Program-made: the position numbers and the translations under genes
Origin: Runella aurantiaca
Lineage (GTDB): Bacteria; Bacteroidota; Bacteroidia; Cytophagales; Spirosomataceae
DNA length: 64,000 nucleotides
Direction of reading: 5' to 3'
NCBI RefSeq assembly: GCF_003339505.1
Contig: NZ_QPIW01000036.1
Span: 1 to 64,000 of the forward strand
The notes under the pieces: model-generated
Databases searched by the model: none
What the model was told of the DNA's origin: nothing
What the model saw: only the letters and a program-made list of their open reading frames with translations
In this document: in pieces, positions 16,820 through 26,810 of the stretch
How the letters are laid out: each line of letters starts with the position of its first letter
Numbering within the stretch: position 1 is the stretch's first letter

Positions 16820-19159
16820 TTAAAATTTGAAATTGTAGGTTATGTAGGGTACATATTGAAAGAGTGTCACGCGGCTTACTTCCGTCACCTCCGGATTGTC
16901 AATGCTTTGGCCAAAATTATAAGCGTAAGGGTTGGAGCGACCGTAGGCGTTGTACATTCCCAATGAAAGACTTGATTCACGATTTGCCTTTTTGTTGAGA
17001 TTAACCGTTGCTCCTACATCAAGGCGATGATAATCAGGCATTCGGTAGCCGTTTCGTTCCGAATACAGAAACGCAACTCCCCCGTCAATTCGGTACTTGG
17101 CCGTCGGAAATGTCACGGCATTGCCCGTGTTATAGACCCAAGTGCCCGAAAGCGTCCATTTCTTTGACAATTGATAAGTGCCAACGATCGATACATCGTG
17201 CGTACGGTCCTGTTTGGCCGAGTACCATGCCCCGTTGTTGATGCCTTCAATCTGTCGTTCACTTCGTGAGAGGGTATATCCAATCCAACCCGTCAGTTTG
17301 CCCGATTTCTTTTTGACCAAAAACTCTGCTCCATACGCACGGCCTTTGCCGAAAAGCAACTGTGATTCAATGTTGTCAGATAGGATAAAATCAGCTCCGT
17401 CTTTGTAATCCACCTGATTTTGCAGGGATTTATAATAAATTTCCGAACTGAATTCATAGATATTGTCCTCCGAGTTTTTGAAAACTCCGACCGAAACCTG
17501 ATCGGCCAATTCGGGTTTAATGTTGTTGGTATTCATCAGCCAGCGGTCCGTCGGAGAGGCGGCATTGGAGCTGCTGAGCAGGTGTAAATGTTGGGTATTT
17601 CGGCTATAGGCAGCTTTAAACGAAAAGGTCGGACTTACTGAATAACCGGCTGAAATCCGGGGTTCAAGATTAAAATAGTTCTTTACTATTTCGTTGCGGT
17701 CGTATTTGAGCGTATTGACGATGTTTCCTGCCGCATCAAATTCATAAAAATCACTGCCTCCCATGACCGTAAAGGCACTTAAACGAAGACCATATTCGAC
17801 GTTAAATTTTTCCGTTGGGCTCCACCTGTTTGATGCATACAGGGCTGATTCAAATGCCGTTTTGTTGGGTTCGTCGGTTGTGTTTACGCTTGAATTTTCT
17901 CCCATTGATTCACGTGTTCGGGGAGTAAGCGTATGATGAATCACGTTGGCACCGAAGCGAATGGAATTTTGCGGATTGGGAAAGTAGCTAAACTCCTGTT
18001 TCAGATTAATATCCTTGATATCAGACGTCAAAGTAAACTGACTGCTTCCGTTCGCAACACCGACTTCGTAATTGTATTTACTGTAAATGAGCGATGTATT
18101 ACTGAAAAGTTTTTCAGAATACAGGTGGTTCCAGCGCAGAGTACCCGTGGCATTGCCCCAATCAAGGCTAAATAAATCATTGATCCCAAACTTATCCCGT
18201 CCAAAATACCCCGATACATACAAACGGTCTTTGTCCGAAAATGTGTAGTTGAGTTTGGCGTTAAGATCGTAAAAATAAAGGGTGTTTTTGTTTATGTTTT
18301 TGTTATTTGATAATTTAAGGAACGCGTCAGCATACGTTCGTCGCCCCGTCACCAAAAATGAACTTTTTCCTTTTTGAATCGGACCTTCTGCCGACAAATG
18401 GCTGGCTATCAATCCAATGCCTCCTCCGATTTTGTAGTCTTGGTTATTGCCATCGTTCATTTTGATATCTAATACCGACGACAGTCGCCCGCCGTATTGT
18501 GCGGGGCTATTGCCTTTATAAATACTCAGGTCCTTGATAGCATCGGCATTGAACGTACTGAAAAAACCCAGTAAGTGTGAGGCGTTATAAACAGGGGCTT
18601 CATCCAGCAAAATCAGATTTTGATCCACATTTCCCCCTCGCACGTTGAACCCGCTGCTTCCTTCTCCTGCCGATTTGATGCCGGGCAATAGTTGTATGAT
18701 CTTCAGCGGGTCTCGTTCTCCCATCAATACGGGAAGCTGATTCACTTCTTTGATATTGAGCTTTTCAAATCCCATGATGGGATTGCTCACATTTTCGTTG
18801 GCTTCCGAAGCTTTTACCACTACTTCATTGAGCAGAGCTGCTTCTTCCAAGAGCCGGAAATCAATTTTTTGGTTTGATGTCAAAACAACTTTTACTTCTT
18901 GGATTTCATACCCCATCATTCCCGCTGAAAGCGTGTACGAACCCTGAGGTATTGTCAGCGAATAAAACCCGTACTCATTGCACGACATGCCTACATTGGT
19001 CAATTCCCTGATTCGAACGGTTGCTCCGATCATCAACTCTCCCGTTTTGGCATCTTTTACGGTACCGCTGATGGTGAACCTACTTTGTGCAGAAACAATG
19101 GAAGAAGTGAATAATTGTAAGAGGATTAGAAAAGAGATCCAGTACATAATAGTTTGCAT
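16820..19159 (-). CDS. TonB-dependent outer-membrane receptor
   Basis: About 779 residues from the ATG at 19159, which starts a clear signal peptide (ISFLILLQLFTSSIVSAQ); a longer frame from 19276 adds 39 residues unlike a signal. A carboxypeptidase-like regulatory domain (ISGTVKDAKTGELMIGATV) comes first, then the plug (LPGIKSAGEGSSGFNVRGG, NLILLDEAPVYNASHLLG) and a 22-strand-type barrel ending in YITYNFKF. Substrate uptake across the outer membrane is inferred from the family; the DUF4249 partner follows downstream. Confidence 0.92.
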   Translation of the reverse strand: MQTIMYWISFLILLQLFTSSIVSAQSRFTISGTVKDAKTGELMIGATVRIRELTNVGMSCNEYGFYSLTIPQGSYTLSAGMMGYEIQEVKVVLTSNQKIDFRLLEEAALLNEVVVKASEANENVSNPIMGFEKLNIKEVNQLPVLMGERDPLKIIQLLPGIKSAGEGSSGFNVRGGNVDQNLILLDEAPVYNASHLLGFFSTFNADAIKDLSIYKGNSPAQYGGRLSSVLDIKMNDGNNQDYKIGGGIGLIASHLSAEGPIQKGKSSFLVTGRRTYADAFLKLSNNKNINKNTLYFYDLNAKLNYTFSDKDRLYVSGYFGRDKFGINDLFSLDWGNATGTLRWNHLYSEKLFSNTSLIYSKYNYEVGVANGSSQFTLTSDIKDINLKQEFSYFPNPQNSIRFGANVIHHTLTPRTRESMGENSSVNTTDEPNKTAFESALYASNRWSPTEKFNVEYGLRLSAFTVMGGSDFYEFDAAGNIVNTLKYDRNEIVKNYFNLEPRISAGYSVSPTFSFKAAYSRNTQHLHLLSSSNAASPTDRWLMNTNNIKPELADQVSVGVFKNSEDNIYEFSSEIYYKSLQNQVDYKDGADFILSDNIESQLLFGKGRAYGAEFLVKKKSGKLTGWIGYTLSRSERQIEGINNGAWYSAKQDRTHDVSIVGTYQLSKKWTLSGTWVYNTGNAVTFPTAKYRIDGGVAFLYSERNGYRMPDYHRLDVGATVNLNKKANRESSLSLGMYNAYGRSNPYAYNFGQSIDNPEVTEVSRVTLFQYVPYITYNFKF

Positions 19160-19683
19160 TTTTTCAGCAAAACTATGTTCCCAGACTAACCGCCTCCCGT
19201 AATTGCTGTATGAAGCAGGCAAAAAAGCTACTAAAGCGGGCACTGAAAAGTGTATTTCCCAGAAATAGCTTAACAAAGGCTTTTTTGAGTAATCGAATCG
19301 ATGAAAGTGGTAGTATATAGCTGATGTTTCAATGATCAGCGCCTATCTCGCTTATCAAAAAATTCATTAGAATACGGCATAGCAGACGGTATTTATAAAA
19401 GGATTTAAACCTTAGTATAAATCAATACATTTAAGCCCATTTACAAAGAATGATCTGAGGTCACCCCTCGTTTATTCGAACTCGACAACTTCTACTCCCA
19501 TCCGCTGTGATAGATTATGCCGTTGTCAACTGCCAAAAACTCAACCGTCATTCTTAATAAATTAAGCTAGATTTTATCAGTTACAGTCATAATCTGAAAA
19601 TTCTATAAATGATTCAGGTAAACATGTAATCAAGACAGAGCATACAGTGTTGTATATTTGCAGTATAAAATACAAAACCGCAA
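19160..19683. promoter_or_regulatory. Divergent intergenic region; promoter box for the copper island
   Basis: About 520 bases separate the TonB receptor from the copper genes. A Bacteroidota-type -7 box TATATTTG is at 19653-19660, 23 bases before the ATG at 19684, followed by the small interrupted palindrome GTAT-AAA-ATAC (19663-19673), a possible operator. A clear -33 TTG is not seen. Nothing else gene-like is visible. Confidence 0.4.
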
Positions 19684-20124
19684 ATGACTCTCTTCAAGCG
19701 TATTTTATGTTTTTACATGGCATTTCAAGTACTGCTAGCCAGTACTGGATTTGCAATGTATGAGCATTGGTGCCTGATGAGAGGCTCCAAAACGGTCTCT
19801 CTCGTTCATAAACAAACCTGCTCGATTCGGCACAATGAAATCTTAAAGCCATATTCTAAAGAGTGCACCAACTCGATTCAACGCAGTAAATGTTGTGCCG
19901 AAAAGGTGTCACTTCAAAAGATACAGACTCCTTCTGCACATGGTCATTCAGTGGATTTGGTGGGTCAATATGTGGGGGCTATTTTGGCTTCATTACCCCT
20001 TTATTTTTCACCAAGGACTTGGTTCAGTCCAGCTATTTCGTTTCGTCTTCCGCATTATTACAGTGCGGCGCCTCCGCTTCACGGGCGTAGTATGCTCGTT
20101 TTTATCCAGTCTTTTCTGATTTGA
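19684..20124 (+). CDS. HYC_CC_PP family secreted protein
   Basis: Protein of 146 residues with a signal or anchor segment (FYMAFQVLLASTGFAM), then EHWC, a KCC pair, and a C-terminal PPLHGR. These spaced His/Cys, CysCys and ProPro landmarks match the HYC_CC_PP family, commonly found beside copper genes in Bacteroidota. The Cys residues may bind metal. First gene of the copper island. Confidence 0.65.
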   Translation: MTLFKRILCFYMAFQVLLASTGFAMYEHWCLMRGSKTVSLVHKQTCSIRHNEILKPYSKECTNSIQRSKCCAEKVSLQKIQTPSAHGHSVDLVGQYVGAILASLPLYFSPRTWFSPAISFRLPHYYSAAPPLHGRSMLVFIQSFLI

Positions 20125-20240
20125 TTAGGTAATAGCTCCGTAGCTAAGGGCAACCCTCTTCGTTGCCTGTTGGTGTTTTCTTCTTTCCACCAATATCACC
20201 TGATTCACAATGTTATCACTATTCTTATCACCTAGTTGGG

Positions 20241-20804
20241 ATGAAACTGTACATTAAAAACATGGTGTGCAGTCGCTGTAAAACAGTGGTCCGCCAAGAA
20301 CTTGAAGCCCTCGGGCACGAAGTCCTCACGGTTGAGTTAGGGGAAGTTACCCTCAAAAAACCTGCAACAGAGGCGCAACTCGAAAGCATCACCGAACGTT
20401 TGCTTAAGCACGATTTTGAGTTGCTGAGCAATAAAAAACAGCAACTTATCGAACTGGTCAAAACGGCCATTGTCGAATTAGTGCATCAGCAAAACGATGG
20501 GCTGCGTCGACAAAAACACTCCGACTACCTCGCCGAAAAAGTCAACCGCGATTACCGCTACCTCAGCACGCTTTTCACAGAAGTTGAGGGTATAACAATT
20601 GAACAGTTTATCATCAACCAAAAAACCGAACGCGTTAAGGAGTTGCTGGTCTACGATGAGCTGTCGCTTTCCCAAATTGCAGACCTGCTCAATTACAGCA
20701 GTTTGGCGTATTTGTCAACCCAGTTTAAGTCCGTGACAGGCATGACACCCAGTCAATTTAAACAGTTACGGGATAATCAGCGAAAGTCGCTGGATAATTT
20801 ATAG
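20241..20804 (+). CDS. AraC regulator with N-terminal CxxC metal-binding segment
   Basis: 188 residues from the ATG at 20241. Residues 1-65 form a small heavy-metal-associated-like domain: MKLYIKNMVCSRCKTVV carries a CxxC at Cys10-Cys13, as in copper chaperones. Residues about 95-180 are an AraC-type DNA-binding domain (EQFIINQKTERVKELLVYDE, LSLSQIADLLNYSSLAYLST, then GMTPSQFK). It probably senses Cu(I) or a similar metal through the CxxC and controls the downstream genes. The single molecule joins sensor and DNA binding, unlike CueR or CusRS. The sequence supports the domains; the ligand is inference from context. Confidence 0.8.
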   Translation: MKLYIKNMVCSRCKTVVRQELEALGHEVLTVELGEVTLKKPATEAQLESITERLLKHDFELLSNKKQQLIELVKTAIVELVHQQNDGLRRQKHSDYLAEKVNRDYRYLSTLFTEVEGITIEQFIINQKTERVKELLVYDELSLSQIADLLNYSSLAYLSTQFKSVTGMTPSQFKQLRDNQRKSLDNL

Positions 20805-20839
20805 TGTAGCATTCCTCACACGGATAAATCACAATTAAG

Positions 20840-22327
20840 ATGAAAAGAGGCACATTTTTGAAAACACTTGGTTTCGGAACGGTCAGCACACTGGCTGGGG
20901 GAGCCATATTATCCAGTTGCATGAACCACGACATGGAAACCATGACCCCTGCCGTAGCTCCCGATGTATTGGAGGGGAGTTTTTCAACACCGTTATCATT
21001 TCCTGAAACTTCTCTGACGGGTACCGCCTTAAATGCTGGCAGCCAAAACATCACTACTATTACGGGAAAAAATACACAGGCATGGGGATATAAAAACGGC
21101 ATTCTGGGGCCTACTTTCCGTATCCAAAGTGGAAGCACTGTTTCGATTCCGTTTACCAATGGATTGACCGAAGAAACCAATATTCACTGGCACGGCCTAT
21201 TGGTTCCAGCGGCCATGGATGGTCACCCTGACCAAATGGTAATGCCTGGAAAAACGTTTAATTATTCCTTTAAAATTGACCAACGGGCTGGCCTATCGTG
21301 GTACCACCCGCACCCGCACGAAAAAACGGGGAAGCAGGTTTTTATGGGTTTGGCGGGTTTATTTATTATTGAATCTGCCGAGGAAAAAGCCCTCAATCTA
21401 CCCGCAGGTGCATACGAACTGCCGCTGGTGATTCAAGATAAGCGCTTAAATACGAGCGGGGGAATTGATTACAGCCCTACCATGGATGAGGTAATGATTG
21501 GCTACATGGGCGAAACGATTATCGTCAACGGAGTTCATTCGCCTTTTCACAATGTGGCCACTCGTACGTACCGTTTGCGCGTTCTGAACGGTTCCAACGG
21601 ACGTATTTATAACTTGGCCTTGAGCAACGGAAATGCCTTTACGGTCATTGGCTCTGATGGCGGGTTACTCCCTGCCCCTGAAACCGTCACAGACCTTTTG
21701 TTAGCACCTGGGGAGCGGGTTGATTTATTGGTCGATTTCAGCAAATCAGCCCTCAACAGCGAGGTATATCTACAAAGCAGCGTTTTTTCGGGGGTAAATT
21801 CTCAGGGTCGTCAAGCCTTCAAAATTGTAAAATTTGTCGTCAATAAAGCAGAAACGGATAGTTTCAAACTACCGACTTCACTCCCAGAGATTGCTCCGAT
21901 TTCTTCATCTGCAACCACCAAAATCCGAACCTTTGATATTGGGGTAGGCATGGGCACATCGGGCGGCCATGGTGGTTCAATGGCGATGAAAGGAATGCAC
22001 ACCATCAACGGAAAAGTATACAGCGGTGAGCGAATTGATGAATCTGTACCCCTCAATAGCACCGAAATTTGGGAATTTAACAACAGCGCCGGCGACGAGC
22101 CGCACCCTATGCACCTGCACGGTACATTCTTTCAGGTAGTCAGTCGCACGGGTGGACGTAGTCGTTTGATTGCTTCCGAAAAAGGTTTGAAAGATACTGT
22201 GTTAGTCATGCCAGGCGAGAAAGTCCGCATCATCATCAAGTTTACGAATGCTGGAAAATTTGCCTTTCACTGTCATAATCTCGAACACGAGGACGACGGG
22301 ATGATGCTCAATTTTGAAGTAAAATAG
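20840..22327 (+). CDS. Multicopper oxidase (CueO/CopA-like)
   Basis: 495-residue exported oxidase. The N-terminus has a lipoprotein-like signal ending in ILSSCM. All four copper motifs are visible: HWHG near residue 116, WYHPHPH near 154, HPMHLHG near 422 and HCHNLEHEDDGMM near 475, so type 1, 2 and 3 copper sites are intact. A Met/Gly/His-rich loop (GMGTSGGHGGSMAMKGMH) near 375 resembles the Cu(I)-binding loops of CueO. It likely oxidises toxic Cu(I) in the periplasm. It lies 35 bases after the regulator gene. Confidence 0.92.
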   Translation: MKRGTFLKTLGFGTVSTLAGGAILSSCMNHDMETMTPAVAPDVLEGSFSTPLSFPETSLTGTALNAGSQNITTITGKNTQAWGYKNGILGPTFRIQSGSTVSIPFTNGLTEETNIHWHGLLVPAAMDGHPDQMVMPGKTFNYSFKIDQRAGLSWYHPHPHEKTGKQVFMGLAGLFIIESAEEKALNLPAGAYELPLVIQDKRLNTSGGIDYSPTMDEVMIGYMGETIIVNGVHSPFHNVATRTYRLRVLNGSNGRIYNLALSNGNAFTVIGSDGGLLPAPETVTDLLLAPGERVDLLVDFSKSALNSEVYLQSSVFSGVNSQGRQAFKIVKFVVNKAETDSFKLPTSLPEIAPISSSATTKIRTFDIGVGMGTSGGHGGSMAMKGMHTINGKVYSGERIDESVPLNSTEIWEFNNSAGDEPHPMHLHGTFFQVVSRTGGRSRLIASEKGLKDTVLVMPGEKVRIIIKFTNAGKFAFHCHNLEHEDDGMMLNFEVK

Positions 22328-22334
22328 CAGAATC

Positions 22335-23621
22335 ATGGTAGAGAAACTCATCCAGTTTGCGGTTCACAACAAATTTGTTGTGCTCACCCTGTCGTTCTTT
22401 TTGTTTGGCTGGGGTATCTATTCTGTCCAGACCAACCCCATTGACGCCATACCAGATCTTTCTGAAAATCAGGTAATAGTCTTTACCGAATGGATGGGGC
22501 GTAGTCCGCAGCTGATTGAAGACCAGATTACGTATCCGTTGGTTTCCAACCTTCAGGGCATTCCCAAAATCAAGAATGTACGCGGTACGTCGATGTTTGG
22601 AATGAGCTTTGTCTATGTCATTTTTGAAGACAACGTTGACGTCTATTGGGCCCGAACGCGGGTAATGGAGCGACTTAACTACGCCCAACGATTGCTGCCT
22701 CAGGGCGTTACTCCCTCATTAGGCCCTGACGGAACGGGCGTTGGGCATATCTTCTGGTATCACCTCGAAGCGCCGGGGATGGATTTGGGTGAACAGCGGG
22801 CGTTGCAGGATTGGTATGTCAAATTTGCACTGCAAACGGTCAAAGGTGTTAGTGAAGTGGCATCATTCGGTGGTTTTGGCAAGCAATACCAGATTAATAT
22901 TGACCCCTACAAACTGAATTATTTCAACGTACCGCTCATGGATGTACTCAACGCAGTGCGGAAAAACAACAATGACGTGGGTGGTCGAAAATTTGAAATG
23001 TCAGACATGGCCTACATCGTTCGGGGATTAGGGTACATCAAAAATACCAAGGATATTGAAGACATCCCCATCGGTAATTACGGTTCTGTTCCCGTTCGAA
23101 TCAGAGATGTAGCATCGGTACAAATGGGTGGAGAATTGCGTTTGGGTATTTTCGACGTCGACGGAGAAGGCGAAGTGGTGGGCGGTATCGTAGTGATGCG
23201 TTACGGTGAAAATGCCGATGCGGTCATCAAAGACGTAAAGCTTAAAATGAAAGAGGTCGAAAAAGGCCTGCCGCCCAATGTCAAGTTCAAGGTCTCATAT
23301 GACCGAAGTGAACTTATCGAAGCAGCCGTTGCATCCGTGAAAGGCACATTAATTGAAGAAATGATTACCGTGTCGATTGTGGTCCTCATTTTTCTGCTCC
23401 ACTGGCGCAGTGCTATCATCATTCTGATTCAGTTGCCGATTTCGGTCGCTATCGGTTTTATTCTGCTCAACGCTTTCGGGATTTCATCAAACATCATGTC
23501 GCTAACGGGGATTGCGCTGGCCATTGGGGTAGTAGTAGACGACGGCATCGTGATGGTGGAAAACGCCTACCGCCACCTTTCAGAAGCCCAATTGAAAAAA
23601 GAAAAAAATGAGTCGCTATGA
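22335..23621 (+). CDS. cusA: CusA/CzcA-type RND pump, N-terminal half
   Basis: First of two genes that together make one heavy-metal RND pump. The 428 residues contain TM1 (KFVVLTLSFFLFGWGIYSV), the first porter domains (with NPIDAIPDLSENQVIVFTEW, typical of the HME family) and TM2 to TM4, ending shortly after the charged TM4 motif VVVDDGIVMVENA. The frame stops at TGA 23619-23621 in the cytoplasmic loop before TM5. RND subunits are normally one chain of about 1040 residues; here 428 + 644 residues cover the same length. The next gene starts within this stop codon (ATGA). Confidence 0.88.
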   Translation: MVEKLIQFAVHNKFVVLTLSFFLFGWGIYSVQTNPIDAIPDLSENQVIVFTEWMGRSPQLIEDQITYPLVSNLQGIPKIKNVRGTSMFGMSFVYVIFEDNVDVYWARTRVMERLNYAQRLLPQGVTPSLGPDGTGVGHIFWYHLEAPGMDLGEQRALQDWYVKFALQTVKGVSEVASFGGFGKQYQINIDPYKLNYFNVPLMDVLNAVRKNNNDVGGRKFEMSDMAYIVRGLGYIKNTKDIEDIPIGNYGSVPVRIRDVASVQMGGELRLGIFDVDGEGEVVGGIVVMRYGENADAVIKDVKLKMKEVEKGLPPNVKFKVSYDRSELIEAAVASVKGTLIEEMITVSIVVLIFLLHWRSAIIILIQLPISVAIGFILLNAFGISSNIMSLTGIALAIGVVVDDGIVMVENAYRHLSEAQLKKEKNESL

Positions 23622-25552
23622 GTTGGTTTAAAAACATATTTCGTCTCAAAAAGGACCCACTTACCCCCACTGAACGAGCGGAGATTATCGAAAAATCGTC
23701 AAAACAAGTGGGTCCAGGGGTGTTCTTTTCGACTGTCGTAACGATTGCGTCATTCCTGCCCGTTTTTTTGCTGACGGGCATGGAAGGAAAGTTGTTTTCG
23801 CCTTTGGCTTGGACCAAAACGTTTATCTTGCTCGTTGATGCGTTTTTGGCTATCACCCTCACTCCAGTATTGATTGTGTTGCTGCTAAGGGGGAAACTAA
23901 AACCCGAAAGTGCAAATCCTATCAACCGTTTTTTGGAAAAAATCTATACGCCCATTCTCAAATGGTGTCTGAAGTACCGAAAAACAACAATTGGTATTAA
24001 TCTGTTGGCGTTGGCCGTAAGCGTGCCGATGATGCTCAACGTCGGAACCGAATTCATGCCGCCGCTCGATGAGGGTTCGCTGCTCTTCATGCCCGTCACA
24101 CTGCCAGACGTTTCCAATTCGGAAGTAAAACGTTTGTTACAAATTCAGGATAAATTAATAAAAACCGTTCCCGAAGTAAGCCATGTGATGGGAAAAGCCG
24201 GTAGGGCCAATACCGCTACCGACAATTCACCCATCAGCATGTTGGAAACGATTGTGCTTCTCAAACCCAAAAATGAATGGCGAGAAGGTAAAACCAAAGA
24301 CGACATTATCAACGAGCTGAATGCCAAACTCCAAATTCCAGGTGTAACCAACGGCTGGACGCAGCCCATCATCAACCGCATCAATATGCTTTCTACGGGC
24401 ATTCGTACCGATGTTGGCTTGAAAGTCTACGGCCAAAGTCTGGACTCCATCAACGGGGTTTCGCAGATGCTCAAAAAACAACTGGAAGGAATAGAAGGAG
24501 TCAAAGATTTGTATGTAGAGCCAATTACAGGCGGAAAATACATCGACGTAGTGGTAAAGAAGGAGGAAATTGGCCGCTTCGGCCTGAGTGTAGATGACGT
24601 AAACATGATTGTAGAAAGTGCATTGGGGGGTATGATTCTCACCACCACTGTTGAAGGGCGACAGCGGTTTACGGTCAATGCCCGTTTTGCACAGGATTTC
24701 AGAAACAACATTCAGGCCCTCAAACGAATGCAGGTACAGACGGCAGGTTATGGCCCGATTCCACTGGAATCCGTAGCCGAAGTAAAGATTTCAGAAGGCC
24801 CTCCCATGATTAATTCTGAAAATGCCATGCTGAGGGGCACCGTCCTGTTTAACGTCCGCGACCGGGATTTAGGAAGCACCGTTGAAGAAGCAATGAAGAA
24901 ATTGGAGGCTTCGGTCCAAAAACTACCCAAGGGTTATTTTATTGAATGGAGCGGGCAATGGGAGAATCAGCTTAGGGCCAATCGTACGCTCAAAATCATC
25001 CTGCCGATTGTACTCGTGATTATATTTTTCGTGCTCTATTTTACCTATAACTCTATGAAAGAGGCGCTTATCACGATGATTACTGTGCCATTTGCCCTCA
25101 TCGGTGGGGTGTTCATGGTGTATTTTTATGGCGTAAACCTTTCCGTAGCGGTGGCGGTCGGCTTTATTGCGCTCTTCGGAATGGCCATCGAAACCGCGAT
25201 GCTGATGACCATTTATCTAAACGAAGCCATGCAGCATTTGGTGTCCGAAAAAGGAAACTCCAAAGAAACGATTACCAATGCTGACCTGCGGGAGTACGTG
25301 ATTCGGGGTGCTGCGCAACGCCTCCGTCCTAAATTGATGACCGTCTCGGTGTCGCTTTTTGGGTTGATTCCCATTTTGTGGGCCACGGGTGTAGGTTCGG
25401 ATGTGATGCTGCCGATTACGATTCCGCTGATTGGCGGGACTATTTCGTCCACTATTTACGTGCTGCTGGTGACGCCGGTCATCTTTGAAATGACCAAAGA
25501 ATGGGAACTCAAACGCAATGGAAAAATTGAAATTTACGATGTCAAAGAATAA
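23618..25552 (+). CDS. cusA: CusA/CzcA-type RND pump, C-terminal half
   Basis: 644 residues carrying on exactly where the preceding gene ends: a short cytoplasmic linker (MSWFKNIFRLKKDPLTPTER), TM5 (FFSTVVTIASFLPVFLL) and TM6, the second periplasmic porter domains and TM7 to TM12. NVGTEFMPPLDEGSLLFMP is typical for copper/silver members. The ATG at 23618 overlaps the upstream TGA by 4 bases, so ribosomes can reinitiate. No residues of the family appear to be missing, which argues for a working two-piece pump rather than decay. Confidence 0.88.
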   Translation: MSWFKNIFRLKKDPLTPTERAEIIEKSSKQVGPGVFFSTVVTIASFLPVFLLTGMEGKLFSPLAWTKTFILLVDAFLAITLTPVLIVLLLRGKLKPESANPINRFLEKIYTPILKWCLKYRKTTIGINLLALAVSVPMMLNVGTEFMPPLDEGSLLFMPVTLPDVSNSEVKRLLQIQDKLIKTVPEVSHVMGKAGRANTATDNSPISMLETIVLLKPKNEWREGKTKDDIINELNAKLQIPGVTNGWTQPIINRINMLSTGIRTDVGLKVYGQSLDSINGVSQMLKKQLEGIEGVKDLYVEPITGGKYIDVVVKKEEIGRFGLSVDDVNMIVESALGGMILTTTVEGRQRFTVNARFAQDFRNNIQALKRMQVQTAGYGPIPLESVAEVKISEGPPMINSENAMLRGTVLFNVRDRDLGSTVEEAMKKLEASVQKLPKGYFIEWSGQWENQLRANRTLKIILPIVLVIIFFVLYFTYNSMKEALITMITVPFALIGGVFMVYFYGVNLSVAVAVGFIALFGMAIETAMLMTIYLNEAMQHLVSEKGNSKETITNADLREYVIRGAAQRLRPKLMTVSVSLFGLIPILWATGVGSDVMLPITIPLIGGTISSTIYVLLVTPVIFEMTKEWELKRNGKIEIYDVKE

Positions 25553-26810
25553 GATGTGGTGGGGTTTGTTGATTGTTTGGTCAACAACCACTCAGGCGCA
25601 ATCGGTGCTATCGTTGGAAACAATATTACAACACATTGAGGTTTCTCACCCCAATTTACAGCAACTCGATGCCAAAGTAAAAGAACTGGATGCTTACGCT
25701 GAAGGCGCCCGAAACTGGGAAGCCCCCAAGTTTGGGGCGGGCTTTTTCATGACGCCCTATAATTATATGATGTGGAGTCGAAAGGGCGCACTTTACCACG
25801 AAGGAATGAGTCAGGGGATGGGTTCTTTTATGGTGCAGGGCGAGCAGATGATTCCTAACCGTAAGATGCTCGACGCCGAAGAACGCTACATGAAATCCAT
25901 GTCAGGCATGGAAACGGCCCAAAAAGGCATGGTGCGTAATATGCTCTTTGCCGAAGCCAAAACGGCCTATTACAAATGGCAGGTGCTTGAAAAGAAAAAA
26001 AAAGTGTTGAGCGAGAGCCAATCCTTGCTCAGTTACATGATTCAATCGGCCGAGATTCGCTACAAATTCAATCAAGAAAAATTGAGCAGTATTTACAAAG
26101 CCCAAGCCGCCCTGAGCGATTTGAACCGCATGAAACTGATGCTCGACGGAGATATTCGTCAGCAAAAAGTAATGCTCAATACACTGATGCTTAAAGAGAG
26201 AACCTTTGATTTTTACATTGATACGCTCACGACGACCTCATCGTTCACCAATGGTTTGATGGCGCTGGATACTGGTATAATTGGCAATCGAAGTGATTTA
26301 CGGATGATTGAACAAAGCCTGTTGATCTCCCGCAACAAAAAGGAAATAGAACTGCAAAAGCTCAAACCTATGTACGGCGTTCAGTACGGACACATGTTTG
26401 CGTTTGGCAATCAATGGCAATTTACCCTGATGGGCATGGTGACGATTCCGTTTGCAAAATGGTCAAGCCGACAGATTAAAGCCAACCTTAAAGGACTTGA
26501 TTATCAACGTCAAACGTACGTAAAACAACGCGAAGGACTGGCCAATCAAATTTTAGGAAACTTGGCAGACCGTTGGGTAATGATGGAGACCTTTCAGGCA
26601 CAAATCGACCAATACGAAAAGGAACAGATTCCCGTTTTGCGCAAGCGCTATCAAAGCACACTACTAGCGTATGAACAAAATACCGACGAGTTGTTTATGG
26701 TGTTGGATGCCTGGATGGAGCTTAAAATGGCGCGAATGAACCAGCTGGATTTAGTGCAACAATTACTGCAAACCCACGTAGAATATGAAAAAGAACTGGA
26801 AAAAAGGTAA
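25539..26810 (+). CDS. TolC family outer-membrane protein (CusC-like)
   Basis: About 423 residues from the ATG at 25539, which gives a tidy signal peptide (MWWGLLIVWSTTTQAQS); the frame is open further up to an ATG at 25518, and the gene overlaps the end of the pump gene. The helical hairpins of the TolC/OEP family are present (LETILQHIEVSHPNLQQLDA at the start). A Met-rich stretch near residues 70-100 (FFMTPYNYMMWSRKG, HEGMSQGMGSFMVQG) is fitting for a copper channel. Part of the cusA-C-B-B order. Confidence 0.88.
   Translation: MSKNKMWWGLLIVWSTTTQAQSVLSLETILQHIEVSHPNLQQLDAKVKELDAYAEGARNWEAPKFGAGFFMTPYNYMMWSRKGALYHEGMSQGMGSFMVQGEQMIPNRKMLDAEERYMKSMSGMETAQKGMVRNMLFAEAKTAYYKWQVLEKKKKVLSESQSLLSYMIQSAEIRYKFNQEKLSSIYKAQAALSDLNRMKLMLDGDIRQQKVMLNTLMLKERTFDFYIDTLTTTSSFTNGLMALDTGIIGNRSDLRMIEQSLLISRNKKEIELQKLKPMYGVQYGHMFAFGNQWQFTLMGMVTIPFAKWSSRQIKANLKGLDYQRQTYVKQREGLANQILGNLADRWVMMETFQAQIDQYEKEQIPVLRKRYQSTLLAYEQNTDELFMVLDAWMELKMARMNQLDLVQQLLQTHVEYEKELEKR

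Noticed and set aside
23590-23621. Programmed -1 frameshift at the A-rich run to fuse both CusA halves
   Set aside because: A shift at the A-run would enter the second frame at once upon a TGA (23609-23611), before the ATG at 23618. Stop-start coupling through ATGA, or a simple indel, explains the region better.
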